From Affinundibacterium nitidum (lineage in GTDB: Bacteria > Pseudomonadota > Gammaproteobacteria > Burkholderiales > Burkholderiaceae_D): a DNA stretch of 64,000 nucleotides. A program made the translations under genes and the position numbers. Where the stretch lies: assembly GCF_014284155.1 (NCBI RefSeq), contig NZ_JACOFZ010000001.1, positions 1,010,545 through 1,074,544 of the forward strand, read 5' to 3'. This document shows, in pieces, positions 18,881-26,276 of this stretch (positions within the stretch are counted from its first letter, which is position 1; every line of letters begins with the position of its first letter). The notes below the pieces were generated by a model. It saw only the letters and a list, made by a program, of their open reading frames with translations, did not search any database and had not been told where the DNA came from.

Positions 18881-18953
18881 TGTAGGGCGGGTGCAACCCG
18901 CGCTGCCAGGAAATTATCGAAGCCCGAAACCGCGGGGTTGCACCCGCCCTACA
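18881..18953. repeat. inverted repeat of the 'TGTAGGGCGGGTGCAACC' family
   Basis: The left arm TGTAGGGCGGGTGCAACC (18881-18898) and the right arm GGTTGCACCCGCCCTACA (18936-18953) are perfect inverted copies around a 37-base loop. This REP/MITE-like sequence lies between an exported hypothetical gene and a decayed gene. A half copy sits at 16661-16682. Confidence 0.85.
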
Positions 18954-18993
18954 AGTTCGCAGCAACAATTGGATCTTTACTCACCCACCAACG

Positions 18994-19171
18994 CTATCCA
19001 CTTTGCACTTCTGATATATCGACTACTTCGCCCATCATCGGCGCACTGATTTTGACTTGATGTTGATGCGCTAAATCAACGATAGGGTCAAATGGTTCGT
19101 ACTAGGATTGTAGTGCCAGATCAAAAGTACCGTTATGGATTGGTAGCAAACGTTTGGCGCGTAAACAAAGA
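18994..19171 (-). pseudogene. C-terminal remnant of an UlaG-like metallo-beta-lactamase-fold hydrolase
   Basis: On the minus strand, codons read KRLLPIHNGTFDLAL, then QS, a TAG at 19102-19104, then YEPFDPIVDLAHQHQVKI and SAPMMGEVVDI up to a stop at 18994-18996. The LPIHxGTFDLAL...W(Y/A)EPF...L(A)xxxxVxxxxPxMGExV pattern is the conserved C-terminus of UlaG-like MBL-fold hydrolases. The TAG stands where the family has Trp (TGG to TAG). No N-terminal zinc motif (HxHxDH) is found upstream, so only the tail survives. It was read by hand and is too broken for an ORF search. Confidence 0.7.
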
Positions 19172-19244
19172 ACAAAAGCGAGAAGTAATGTAAAGTAAAC
19201 CAAAGCGCCCCTCATCAAAATCTACTCCTTAAAGCCGCCCCAAT

Positions 19245-19586
19245 ATGACGAAATACCTCATCTCCTTCCCCGCCTCTGCGATGAACATCCAAGCAGAAGA
19301 TTTAGCCGCAGTTAGCCATGACTCACATGAGGTCATACGCGAAGCGAAGCAAGCTGGTGTTTATGTGTTTGGCGGTGGCATCAACGAAGCGACTGGTGCC
19401 GTGATGGTTAATGGCGACGGCACGGTGAAAAACGATACCTATCCACAAACTAAGCACTTCAACGGCGGCTTTTGCGTGCTAGAACTGTCGTCAAGAGAGG
19501 CTGCCATTGAGTGGGCAGCCAAACTGGCGAAAGCCTGCCGCTGCGCGCAGGAGCTGCGGGAATTTGGGTTTGATCCTGAGAGTTAG
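19245..19586 (+). CDS. YCII-related (YciI-like) domain protein
   Basis: A 113-residue protein of the YCII-related/DGPF family, small ferredoxin-fold proteins often found with ECF sigma factors. Family features are MTKYLISFPASAM, the GVYVFGGGI strand, DGTVKNDTYPQTKHFNGGF, and the final CRCAQELREFGF. No sigma factor gene lies next to it. The function of most members is unknown; some have weak dehalogenase- or hydrolase-like activity. Confidence 0.85.
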   Translation: MTKYLISFPASAMNIQAEDLAAVSHDSHEVIREAKQAGVYVFGGGINEATGAVMVNGDGTVKNDTYPQTKHFNGGFCVLELSSREAAIEWAAKLAKACRCAQELREFGFDPES

Positions 19587-19602
19587 TTGAAAACACTTCA
19601 AC

Positions 19603-19666
19603 GTCAATATTTTATTGACACCTACAACAAGTCAATATATTCTTGACACGTCAATAAAAACTTGAC
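19603..19666 (+). promoter_or_regulatory. three repeated palindromic operators with a probable promoter
   Basis: Three 17-base sites share GTCAA-N7-TTGAC: 19603-19619 (GTCAATATTTTATTGAC, perfect 7-base arms), 19631-19647 (GTCAATATATTCTTGAC) and 19650-19666 (GTCAATAAAAACTTGAC). Starts are 28 and 19 bases apart. TTGACA at 19615-19620 and TATTCT at 19638-19643 (17-base spacing) would make a promoter inside the cluster. The sites end 21 bases before the start of the HTH gene at 19688, which may be their regulator. Confidence 0.65.
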
Positions 19667-19687
19667 GAAATCTCAAGGAGAAAAAAA

Positions 19688-20245
19688 TTGAAGAGCATTA
19701 CCCCGACAACCGATTTAGTTGAACACATTAGGCTAAGAAACGACATAGAGAAGGCTATCTTGACTCACGCTGGCCTCTCGAAAAACTCCGAAACAGATCC
19801 TTCTTCCCTACTTCGCTTGGTCGATGCGACGAGCGAATCCGTTGAGGTATGCAGCCAACTTCAAAGAGCCGCGGTGCACCAAGCTCGGCGTTCAGATGTT
19901 CCGTGGTCGGAAATTGGATCTGTCATGGGCATTACTCGTCAAGCGGCACAACAACGATTTGCGCCAGAAGAGTCAAACGAACAGGCCGCGGAAAATTCAA
20001 AGCGAATTTCCGGCGCGAATGCTTTCAACGAAATGCAAATTCTCGAAACAGAAGGAAAAGCTGGTTATCACCTAGTAGGCTTTGGGCCCCATTTCCTCAC
20101 CGTCTTGGCCTCGAAAAAGGTGTGGGAACATCGTCGATTGTATGCGCTCAATATCGCGAATAAACAAAGCCAAATGGAAGATGAAGGTTGGACCTATGTT
20201 GGCAGCTGGTTTCCCTTCCATTTCTTTAAGCGTGTCGTTTCTTGA
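19688..20245 (+). CDS. hypothetical protein with a sigma-like helix-turn-helix
   Basis: A 185-residue protein. A helix-turn-helix reads RRSDVPWSEIGSVMGITRQAAQQRF at about 67-91, the pattern found in many small DNA-binding regulators with a region-4-like fold. The C-terminal half (about 110-185) contains KAGYHLVGFGPHFLTV and no enzyme motif. It starts at TTG with a strong RBS (CAAGGAG, 7 bases upstream). Three palindromic operators lie directly upstream, which suggests autoregulation. No family name is certain. Confidence 0.7.
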   Translation: MKSITPTTDLVEHIRLRNDIEKAILTHAGLSKNSETDPSSLLRLVDATSESVEVCSQLQRAAVHQARRSDVPWSEIGSVMGITRQAAQQRFAPEESNEQAAENSKRISGANAFNEMQILETEGKAGYHLVGFGPHFLTVLASKKVWEHRRLYALNIANKQSQMEDEGWTYVGSWFPFHFFKRVVS

Positions 20246-20427
20246 CAGATTAAACAATCGCTAGCGATCCCAACTCTGATTTTTTACTGGTACGTCGCTA
20301 TTAAAGATAAAATTCAAATGCGATTAAATTTATCAATTCTAGTCTTTTACGTATCAATGCTTACGCTGTCCTTTCGTTCTACAGATTGCTAGGAAAGCCT
20401 CATTTGACATTCATCAATGGTCTACAC

Positions 20428-20886
20428 ATGAGCAACTATATTCGTCGCGAAAAAAACAACTTCCTAGGACTTCTCTCCGTTTTTCGTTGGCCGCTAGGTC
20501 TTGTTTTTGGAGTTGGTGTAGGGCTGCTGTTCTGGACACCGCTTCCTGCGAATGAGCCGATTGGATTTCTTGGAATGTTGTACTGGGGTAGAATTTTTGG
20601 TGTGATGCTAGATTCAGCTGTGGCTTTGGTTACTGTCGTTGTATTTGAACTGATCGGTAGTGAAACAATTCAACTCAGTACTACAGCTGAGGTCATTCAG
20701 ATCGCGCTCAATGAATTCCGAAATACATCAAGAATCAGCGTCAAATGCCTCGTCTGCAAAGAAAAACTTTCCGCTGAGCGCATTTTTTCTGCTAGCGAAG
20801 GACGTGAAAACATTCAACTAGTTTGTCGCTACGGCGCTTGCAATAGCACCCACCCTCTTTATTCAAAAAATCGTTCATTTTCTTAA
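20428..20886 (+). CDS. hypothetical membrane protein with a Cys-rich tail
   Basis: A 152-residue protein with two membrane spans (about 18-38 and 48-78) and a C-terminal cytoplasmic part with CLVCKEKL and a later Cys pair (CRYGAC), a possible metal site. The ATG at 20428 (MSNYIRRE) is chosen; a TTG at 20386 would add 14 residues. No RBS is obvious. Function unknown. Confidence 0.55.
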   Translation: MSNYIRREKNNFLGLLSVFRWPLGLVFGVGVGLLFWTPLPANEPIGFLGMLYWGRIFGVMLDSAVALVTVVVFELIGSETIQLSTTAEVIQIALNEFRNTSRISVKCLVCKEKLSAERIFSASEGRENIQLVCRYGACNSTHPLYSKNRSFS

Positions 20887-20994
20887 GCACAGACCCTCTA
20901 TTATCTTGCAAAACACCAATTAATAGACCTACCGTAAGCTAGCCATCCTTTAACCTCTAGATTCATCAAATATCCAGATCACAAGCGAAACCCT

Positions 20995-21375
20995 ATGCCA
21001 CTGAATCCTCAACACACCTATGTTCATCTCGCCGAGGACGGCGCTGCAACTCAACTGCCCGGTGGAGAAGCTTTTTGGCGTATGCCTGAAGCAGATATTG
21101 AGCGCTATGGTAGCGGCTGGCTTGTTTCGGAATTTGAGTTTGACACGGATTGGCCAACTTGGGAAATGCACCCCAATGCAGACGAGTTCGTCTATTTACT
21201 ATCAGGCTCGGTCGAGTTGCATTTGGAACAGCCAGATGGTGTACACAAAGTAAGCTTGAATGGTAGTGGTACTGTCGTGGTGCCGCGAGGTATCTGGCAC
21301 ACCGCCAAAATCAATGCGCCAAGCCGCATGCTTCATGTTACGCGTGGCGCTGGAACTGAGGTGCGCCCAGTATAG
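20995..21375 (+). CDS. cupin-domain protein
   Basis: A 126-residue single-domain cupin. The first cupin motif is seen around WPTWEMHPNADEFVYLLSGSVELHLE (about 57-82) with the His/Glu ligands, the second around GTVVVPRGIWHTAKI (about 95-109) with the His. Such proteins bind a metal and may act as small dioxygenases, isomerases or sugar-binding proteins; nothing here narrows it. The ATG at 20995 has AAGCGA upstream, a weak RBS. Confidence 0.8.
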   Translation: MPLNPQHTYVHLAEDGAATQLPGGEAFWRMPEADIERYGSGWLVSEFEFDTDWPTWEMHPNADEFVYLLSGSVELHLEQPDGVHKVSLNGSGTVVVPRGIWHTAKINAPSRMLHVTRGAGTEVRPV

Positions 21376-21593
21376 AAAAACACATCCTCATTCGAGTTGC
21401 GGCAACCTCGTTGGCTTAAATTAGGGATGGAACGGCAGCGATCAAATCGACTAGTAACCCGTTTGCGAAAAGCGATTCAAAATATTAAACTTTAGTAAAA
21501 TCGCATACCTAGATGCAGCCTACCAATCTCTGCCGCATACGATGGTTGAACCCTCATCTCCTTCAAACAAAGTTCATCGTGAATATCTGAATC

Positions 21594-22181
21594 ATGAGTG
21601 AAAACAGTCTTTGGCTTGTACCAAGCGATCAAAACCCCAGCCCCGAACGACTTTGGGAGATTGCTGAGCAATTATGGACACGTGGAATTATCCCCATGCT
21701 CGACTTAGCGGATATCGATAGCCATGACACGCATGCAGGACAGGCTGTCCCCTACAATTACTTCGACAAGCGATATGACGAGTGGAAGGCCAGCGGCCGC
21801 CCCCTCCCGACACTTCAACATGGCGATTTCGATTCCGTTTGGATCAAGTGGCGTCCATATCAATTTCTTGTTCCCTCCACAGTCGATCAATTTTGTGATC
21901 TGCGTTGTCCGCACTGCCAAACTAAAGTAACTCCCAGTATCGATTGTTCTGCAGGCGCTCTATTCGGACAGACGGTAGGTGCAGTTATACGATGCCGTCA
22001 ATGTGAGAGAGATTTTCCAGCCACGTCAATTGAATTCGACCCAACACAAGCAACATGGGCGCAATGTAGCGTCAGTTTTCATCAAATGCCCAACTGCGAG
22101 GTCAGTGGCGATGAGCAATGGTTAATAGACGCCTTAGCGATACTTGGACCATGCCGCCAATTGCATGGTTGGGAAACCTAG
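21594..22181 (+). CDS. hypothetical protein with a zinc ribbon
   Basis: A 195-residue protein. The N-terminal part (about 1-95) has no recognised fold. CPHC (about 105-108) and CRQC (about 133-136) form a probable zinc ribbon. The C-terminal part reads DEQWLIDALAILGPCRQLHGWET. Such proteins occur as orphan genes in accessory regions. The function is unknown. It is the last intact gene before the IS91 element. Confidence 0.65.
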   Translation: MSENSLWLVPSDQNPSPERLWEIAEQLWTRGIIPMLDLADIDSHDTHAGQAVPYNYFDKRYDEWKASGRPLPTLQHGDFDSVWIKWRPYQFLVPSTVDQFCDLRCPHCQTKVTPSIDCSAGALFGQTVGAVIRCRQCERDFPATSIEFDPTQATWAQCSVSFHQMPNCEVSGDEQWLIDALAILGPCRQLHGWET

Positions 22182-22526
22182 CTTGGCGAGCTCGACAAGG
22201 ATCAGCAACGATCAATTTCGATTTGGACGTAGTCAATCACTGCTGATGATGTACAAAAAGAAGATCTAATTTAGGTTCTTGCTGTTATACCTTTTTTGGA
22301 GCAGTCACTATCAACAAGAATAAGGCTTAACAAGCCTTTCGACAGAATTAGTGCTTGATTGCCTATTTTTTCTCAATGTGTTAACTTCGGTTTCTTTCAC
22401 TCTAAAACAAGTTGAACTAAACCGCTCCGCGGTGGGCTGTTCCTCAACGAATTATCGCTAGTAAAACGTGTATGGTTTTCTACTCTGAAACTGGGAATTT
22501 TCCCAGTTTTTGAGAAGGAAATTATC
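22182..22526. other. non-coding stretch at the left side of the IS91 element
   Basis: No gene seen. It holds GGCTTAACAAGCC near 22325, a small dyad ACCGC-TCC-GCGGT near 22424, and the strong hairpin at 22489-22508. The left end of the element must lie in this stretch but cannot be fixed by eye. Confidence 0.5.
22489..22512 (+). terminator. strong hairpin in front of the recombinase gene
   Basis: AACTGGGAA (22489-22497), TT, TTCCCAGTT (22500-22508), then a T run. It is a near-ideal terminator but it sits 15 bases before the ATG of the recombinase, where it would stop read-in transcription or hide the RBS (GAGAAGGAA) in read-through RNA. Confidence 0.7.
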
Positions 22527-23372
22527 ATGAAGTCATTACGTCAGCGTTTTCAGGACGACATGGTGTTGCGTGGTCTGGCTGAACGCACCCAAGTTGCCTA
22601 TGTGGATGCAGTAGCAAAGATTGCGAAGTATTACCATCGATCTCCCGACCTCATCTCGCCAGAGGAAATTAAGCAGTATTTGCTGCATTTAATCAACGAC
22701 AAACATCGCTCCACGTCAACGACCAACCAAGCCGGTTGTGCTTTGCGATTTTTGTTTCGGTTTACGTTGAACCAGCCGAACATTTGCATTGAGATACCGC
22801 TGCGCAAACCACCAGAACGCTTGCCTGAATTGCTGTCGAGAGAAGAAGTGGAAAGCATTATTGCTGCCTGTACGAATCTACGTCACCGCACCATATTAAC
22901 CACGATTTACGCAACCGGCTTACGCGTGTCTGAGTTGTGCCAGCTCAAAGTTAGTGATGTTGATAGCAAACGCATGATGCTACGCATTGGTCATGGCAAA
23001 GGTGGTAAAGATCGTTATGCTTTGTTGCCCCCTAAATTGTTGGACACGCTACGTATCTATTGGCATACGTGTCACCCACGAGTTTGGTTGTTTCCGAATA
23101 AGCTGGGAGATGGACCTATTACCGACAACCAAGTGCAGCGCTATTTTTATTCGGCCAAAGAGCGTGCCAACATTCATAAGAAAGGTGGAATCCATAGCCT
23201 GCGCCATGCGTTTGCCACACACTTACTCGATAGTGGTGTCGATCTGCATAGCATTAGCCGTTTAATGGGGCATGATCATCTCAGCACCACAGCACGTTAT
23301 CTCCATCTACAACAGCGTGTCGTGAAGAAGGATTCACCGCTCGATTTACTCTCGCATCTATCGAAGCTGTAA
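22527..23372 (+). CDS. tyrosine recombinase of the IS91-type element
   Basis: A 281-residue site-specific recombinase. The N-terminal SAM-like DNA-binding domain covers about 1-90. The catalytic domain has R133 (ATGLRVSEL), a beta-hairpin Lys near 157-161 (GHGKGGKDR), H223 and R226 (HSLRHAFATHLL), H249 (LMGHDHLS) and nucleophile Y258 (ARYLHL). All catalytic residues are present. It lies 14 bases upstream of the HUH transposase. In this element type it may resolve or assist transposition. Confidence 0.9.
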   Translation: MKSLRQRFQDDMVLRGLAERTQVAYVDAVAKIAKYYHRSPDLISPEEIKQYLLHLINDKHRSTSTTNQAGCALRFLFRFTLNQPNICIEIPLRKPPERLPELLSREEVESIIAACTNLRHRTILTTIYATGLRVSELCQLKVSDVDSKRMMLRIGHGKGGKDRYALLPPKLLDTLRIYWHTCHPRVWLFPNKLGDGPITDNQVQRYFYSAKERANIHKKGGIHSLRHAFATHLLDSGVDLHSISRLMGHDHLSTTARYLHLQQRVVKKDSPLDLLSHLSKL

Positions 23373-23386
23373 AGCGCTCAGGTTGT

Positions 23387-24562
23387 ATGCCCAAGCATGC
23401 AAGTGTAGAGTTGGCTGATATCCTGCGTCAACAAGAGAAGGCAGGATGGGAGCAACACGGCCTTAATCTTAGTCAACGTAAAGTTTGGCGCGCCATCACA
23501 GCTTGTCGTACTGCGGCATTAGGCGGCCATATTGAGCGCTGTGATCAATGTCAAACGACGCGACACATCTACCATTCGTGCCGTAATCGTCATTACCCCA
23601 AATGCCAAAGTCGGACTAAAGATCAATGGCTTGCAGCGCGTCAACGTGAATGCCTGAGCGTTCCCTACACCCATTTAGTGTTTACGATTCCACATGCATT
23701 AAACGGCTTAGCAGTAAGTCACTTCCGCATGATCACCGACATCTTGTTTAGTGCCAGTGCAGAGACTTTGTTAGCCTTTGCTGCCAATTCGCGTTGGCTT
23801 GGTGGTGTGCCCGCGATCACCTTAGTCCTGCACACGTGGACGCAAACACTGCAACGTCATTTGCACATACACGCTTTAATGCCCAACGGCGTACTCACTG
23901 AAGACGGGCAATGGAAACAAAGTCGACGAGGCTTTTTATTTCCGGTCAAAGCACTGTCTAAAGTGTTTCGTGAGAAGTTCATCGATGCGCTCAAATTAGC
24001 GAGAGCCGACGACCGAATTCCCAAGGAAATGATGGATGACCAAGCGTGGAAGCATCTTCTGATTGAACTACGACGGCATGATTGGGTGGTGTACGCAAAA
24101 GCGCCTTTGGGTGGCCCACAGCAGGTGCTTGATTATTTATCGAGGTACACGCATCGGGTCGGTATTTCCAATGAGCGACTGCTTTCATTTCACGATGGGC
24201 TAGTGCGATTTAAGGTGCGAGACAACACTCACGCTGGTAAAAAACGTGTTGCGCAATTACCGGCAAGCGAGTTCACTCGCCGTTTTTTACAACACGTCTT
24301 ACCGACGGGGTTTAAACGCATCCGTCACTACGGTGTACTCGCTAACTGCCACAAGAAAGAGAAGCTAGCGCAATGTCGATTGGCCCTACAAATGTCGCAG
24401 CCACAGCCTGCCATCATTGAGGGCGTGCAAGCGTTTATGCTGCGCGTCAGCCAGATCGACATACTACGTTGCCCGCATTGTGGTCTTGGCGCGATGCAGG
24501 TGATTGAGGTCATCGTGGCAGCCAAGCACCGACCAGTATTAACGACAGGGCCACCGCCATGA
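23387..24562 (+). CDS. IS91-family HUH transposase
   Basis: A 391-residue rolling-circle transposase. The N-terminal zinc-binding module has C52, C55, C65 and C73 (CDQC ... CRNRHYPKC). The HUH metal site is H160-I-H162 (HLHIHALMPNG). The two catalytic tyrosines are Y250 and Y254 (YLSRYTHR), which nick and hold the DNA 5' end at oriIS. A final CPHCG pair closes the protein (about 368-372). The gene is intact and of normal length, so the element may be active. Confidence 0.93.
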   Translation: MPKHASVELADILRQQEKAGWEQHGLNLSQRKVWRAITACRTAALGGHIERCDQCQTTRHIYHSCRNRHYPKCQSRTKDQWLAARQRECLSVPYTHLVFTIPHALNGLAVSHFRMITDILFSASAETLLAFAANSRWLGGVPAITLVLHTWTQTLQRHLHIHALMPNGVLTEDGQWKQSRRGFLFPVKALSKVFREKFIDALKLARADDRIPKEMMDDQAWKHLLIELRRHDWVVYAKAPLGGPQQVLDYLSRYTHRVGISNERLLSFHDGLVRFKVRDNTHAGKKRVAQLPASEFTRRFLQHVLPTGFKRIRHYGVLANCHKKEKLAQCRLALQMSQPQPAIIEGVQAFMLRVSQIDILRCPHCGLGAMQVIEVIVAAKHRPVLTTGPPP

Positions 24563-24802
24563 TCCCATCGTCTTGCCTAAATACTGTAATTCGAAACAAG
24601 TTCTTAAACGAACTTCAGGCGCGTTCGCGCCGAAGCTCAACAACTCAAGTAAAACACTTCCACAAGGAAAGACCGACCTCATCACCGTCTGCCCAAACAT
24701 CAACACTTCAACACAAGTTGAATAATTTCCTTGCCAATCTACTAGCAAACAAGCAATCAATTCGCATACAATCCCCTTAATCAACCGACTTCCTTCGGTT
24801 CA
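24563..24802. other. non-coding stretch between transposase and first attC
   Basis: It holds a 23-base hairpin (24613-24635: CTTC-A-GGCGCG-TT-CGCGCC-GAAG), a candidate part of oriIS, and AT-rich sequence. Any coding part of the cassette that owned the following attC should lie here but no convincing ORF does. Confidence 0.45.
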
Positions 24803-24885
24803 GTCCAACAAGGTTTATCCGCCGCAATGATCGCGGATTTTTATTTTGCGTTTCCGGTGCGGCGGATAAACGCTATTCGTTAGGT
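24803..24885. other. integron attC site 0
   Basis: The left core GTCCAAC (24803-24809, RYYYAAC) and right core GTTAGGT (24879-24885, GTTRRRY) flank a perfect 13-base inverted repeat: GTTTATCCGCCGC (24813-24825) and GCGGCGGATAAAC (24859-24871). Size (83 bases), cores and stem match an attC. It closes a cassette whose gene is lost, perhaps by the IS91 insertion just before it. Confidence 0.85.
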
Positions 24886-24895
24886 CTTCAGAAAC

Positions 24896-25456
24896 ATGTC
24901 AAATATGCAACTAGATTTTAAACTTGAAGATGGCATATGGTGGGTTGCCGATGCATTATTCTCCTCATGGAAAGGCTTCCAGAATAGAAGCGGGGCTTAT
25001 GGTGCACAAAGTTCTGCCATTCCTTCTGATGGGAACGTTAAGGTTGTATTTGCCCCTGAGGGCCGAGGAAACGAACCATTAAATGATATTGAATTATCAG
25101 CGATTGGTTGGGTAATTGAACATGAAGCAGAATTAACAAAAGTAGTACTTGCATCAATTCTAGAAAGCTATCCATCACTCCAAGAACAATACGGCTATTC
25201 TGGGAATGAGAAAATAAAATACATGCCCGATATTCAATCTGTAGATGACTTACGAGGTTTAATCGGGCTACATACTATAAACATTCACCCCATACTAAAG
25301 CATGGAGTTCCATACATTGGTTTTGAACTAGGCTGTACTTGGGATGATGAGCACGGCCTTGGCGTTCTGATGCATGGCACTCGTACCGTCGAAATTGGCG
25401 GTGCAGATACAGCTATATTGTTATGGATTGCGGAAAAAGATGCAGTGCAGATCTAA
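24896..25456 (+). CDS. cassette gene 1, DUF6985-like hypothetical protein
   Basis: A 186-residue soluble protein. The C-terminal third reads IGFELGCTWDDEHGLGVLMHGTR and IGGADTAILLW, the pattern of a domain called DUF6985 as I remember it; its function is unknown. It is the only gene of cassette 1, which runs from 24880 to 25504. It starts 17 bases after the cassette's recombination point, without a clear RBS, as is usual for cassette genes. It is AT-richer than the flanking core genes. Confidence 0.75.
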   Translation: MSNMQLDFKLEDGIWWVADALFSSWKGFQNRSGAYGAQSSAIPSDGNVKVVFAPEGRGNEPLNDIELSAIGWVIEHEAELTKVVLASILESYPSLQEQYGYSGNEKIKYMPDIQSVDDLRGLIGLHTINIHPILKHGVPYIGFELGCTWDDEHGLGVLMHGTRTVEIGGADTAILLWIAEKDAVQI

Positions 25457-25510
25457 CCCATCATTCAAGCGGGACGCGCTAAAGCGCGCCTCTTAATTCA
25501 AACGTTATGA
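25451..25510. other. integron attC site 1
   Basis: The left core is ATCTAAC (25451-25457) and the right core starts GTTATGA (25504-25510). The stem contains CGCGC-TAAA-GCGCG. The 60-base length is at the short end for attC. The cassette begins TTAGGT, whose complement ACCTAA fits the left core ATCTAA with one mismatch, which fixes the cassette as 24880-25504. It overlaps the final codon and stop of gene 1. Confidence 0.85.
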
Positions 25511-25513
25511 GTC

Positions 25514-25933
25514 ATGACCGAAATATCTGTCACACATGGCTTCGGCCCAATCAAATTCGGTTCAACACCAAGAGAAGTTAAATTGGCGTGGGGTGCTGAA
25601 ACGCTCTACGAAGAGTGGATGGGAGGTAATCTTGAAAATTTCCTATTTTTTGAAGGGCTACTTGTAGGTTTTCGAGGTGAAATATCTGATCAGCCAACAG
25701 AAAATTCTTTTGTTTGCATGTTTCAGGTCAAAACCGTTCACCCGTTAAGTCTGTGGGGGCAGCAAATCACCGGTTTTTCAAAGGCAGAAATTGAGGCCTT
25801 ATTAATGAGTAAAAACATAAAATATAGGTATCTCAGCAAAGACATTATTCGCTGTGCCGACCAGGAGCTGCAATTCAGCTTCAATAATATTGGCGTTTTG
25901 GATGAGGTGTACTTTGCAAGAGAAAACTCATAA
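25514..25933 (+). CDS. cassette gene 2, hypothetical protein
   Basis: A 139-residue soluble protein with no recognised domain. It begins VTHGFGPIKFGSTPREVKLAWG, the style of proteins of the SMI1-like or small immunity type, but no motif supports such a call. It belongs to cassette 2, starting at 25505. Its stop codon lies in a collapsed attC (25928-25946). Only 16 bases separate it from the next start codon. Confidence 0.65.
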   Translation: MTEISVTHGFGPIKFGSTPREVKLAWGAETLYEEWMGGNLENFLFFEGLLVGFRGEISDQPTENSFVCMFQVKTVHPLSLWGQQITGFSKAEIEALLMSKNIKYRYLSKDIIRCADQELQFSFNNIGVLDEVYFARENS

Positions 25934-25946
25934 TTCTGCGTTAGCC
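25928..25946. other. collapsed attC site 2 (cores only)
   Basis: TCATAAT (25928-25934) is the complement of cassette 2's start TTATGA, as a left core should be, and GTTAGCC (25940-25946) is a good right core. Only 5 bases remain between them, so the stem-loop of about 40 or more bases is missing. It cannot fold as a normal attC, so cassettes 2 and 3 are fused into one. Confidence 0.6.
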
Positions 25947-25949
25947 ACA

Positions 25950-26276
25950 GTGAGAAAGAACGCATCACTTATCGTTGCCTTTGTGGTGGTCGTTGTCGGC
26001 TGTGCAATTTGGGTTGCAGACGTAATCGGCGATCGAAGTTACCAAGTCGTGGTTGTCTCGCCGGCGCGCCTTCTGTCAATTGCACCAACGGACTACCCGG
26101 ACAAAAATCCGGTCGTCACCACTATTAAGCCCGGCGAGTCCCTGAAAGTCATCCGTGTGCGCTACGGCAAAGACTTCGAAACGCTCAAGGTAGAAACAAC
26201 CAGCGGCAACGTTGGTTGGGTAATCCCTGGCGATGGAGTGAAGGTGGTGTCGCGTGGTGAGGCAAATGGCGGCTAA
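25950..26276 (+). CDS. cassette gene 3, membrane-anchored SH3-like protein
   Basis: A 108-residue protein starting at GTG (25950), 9 bases after the cassette boundary. One N-terminal membrane span (about 5-24) is followed by a periplasmic part (about 30-105) with the pattern of a bacterial SH3 domain: VVVVSPARLLS, LKVIRVRYGKDFETLKVE and GNVGWVIPGDGV. A longer reading to 25854 overlaps gene 2 and is rejected. The function is unknown; such domains bind peptidoglycan or proteins. Confidence 0.65.
   Translation: MRKNASLIVAFVVVVVGCAIWVADVIGDRSYQVVVVSPARLLSIAPTDYPDKNPVVTTIKPGESLKVIRVRYGKDFETLKVETTSGNVGWVIPGDGVKVVSRGEANGG

Larger units (their letters stand above)
22400..24640 (+). mobile_element. 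IS91-family element with tyrosine recombinase and HUH transposase
   Basis: Two genes in one orientation, 14 bases apart, form a known IS91-type pair: a tyrosine recombinase and a Y-transposase. IS91-family elements move by a rolling-circle-like process from oriIS (3' of the transposase) to terIS, need no terminal inverted repeats and make no target duplication, so ends are hard to read. The bounds given are approximate. The hairpin at 24613-24635 is a candidate part of oriIS. The element sits directly before an attC site. Confidence 0.7.

Noticed and set aside
23036-23044. GTTGGAC as the start of the lost cassette 0
   Set aside because: The complement fits the left core GTCCAAC, but it lies inside the intact recombinase gene, so it is chance.
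24613-24635. This hairpin as another attC site
   Set aside because: No RYYYAAC or GTTRRRY cores flank it at the right distance; it fits an IS91 end better.
24559-24784. Short frames on both strands after the transposase
   Set aside because: Composition is not protein-like and they lie over the probable oriIS.
25854-25949. N-terminal extension of cassette gene 3
   Set aside because: It overlaps gene 2 and crosses the cassette boundary at 25940/25941; the GTG at 25950 fits both.
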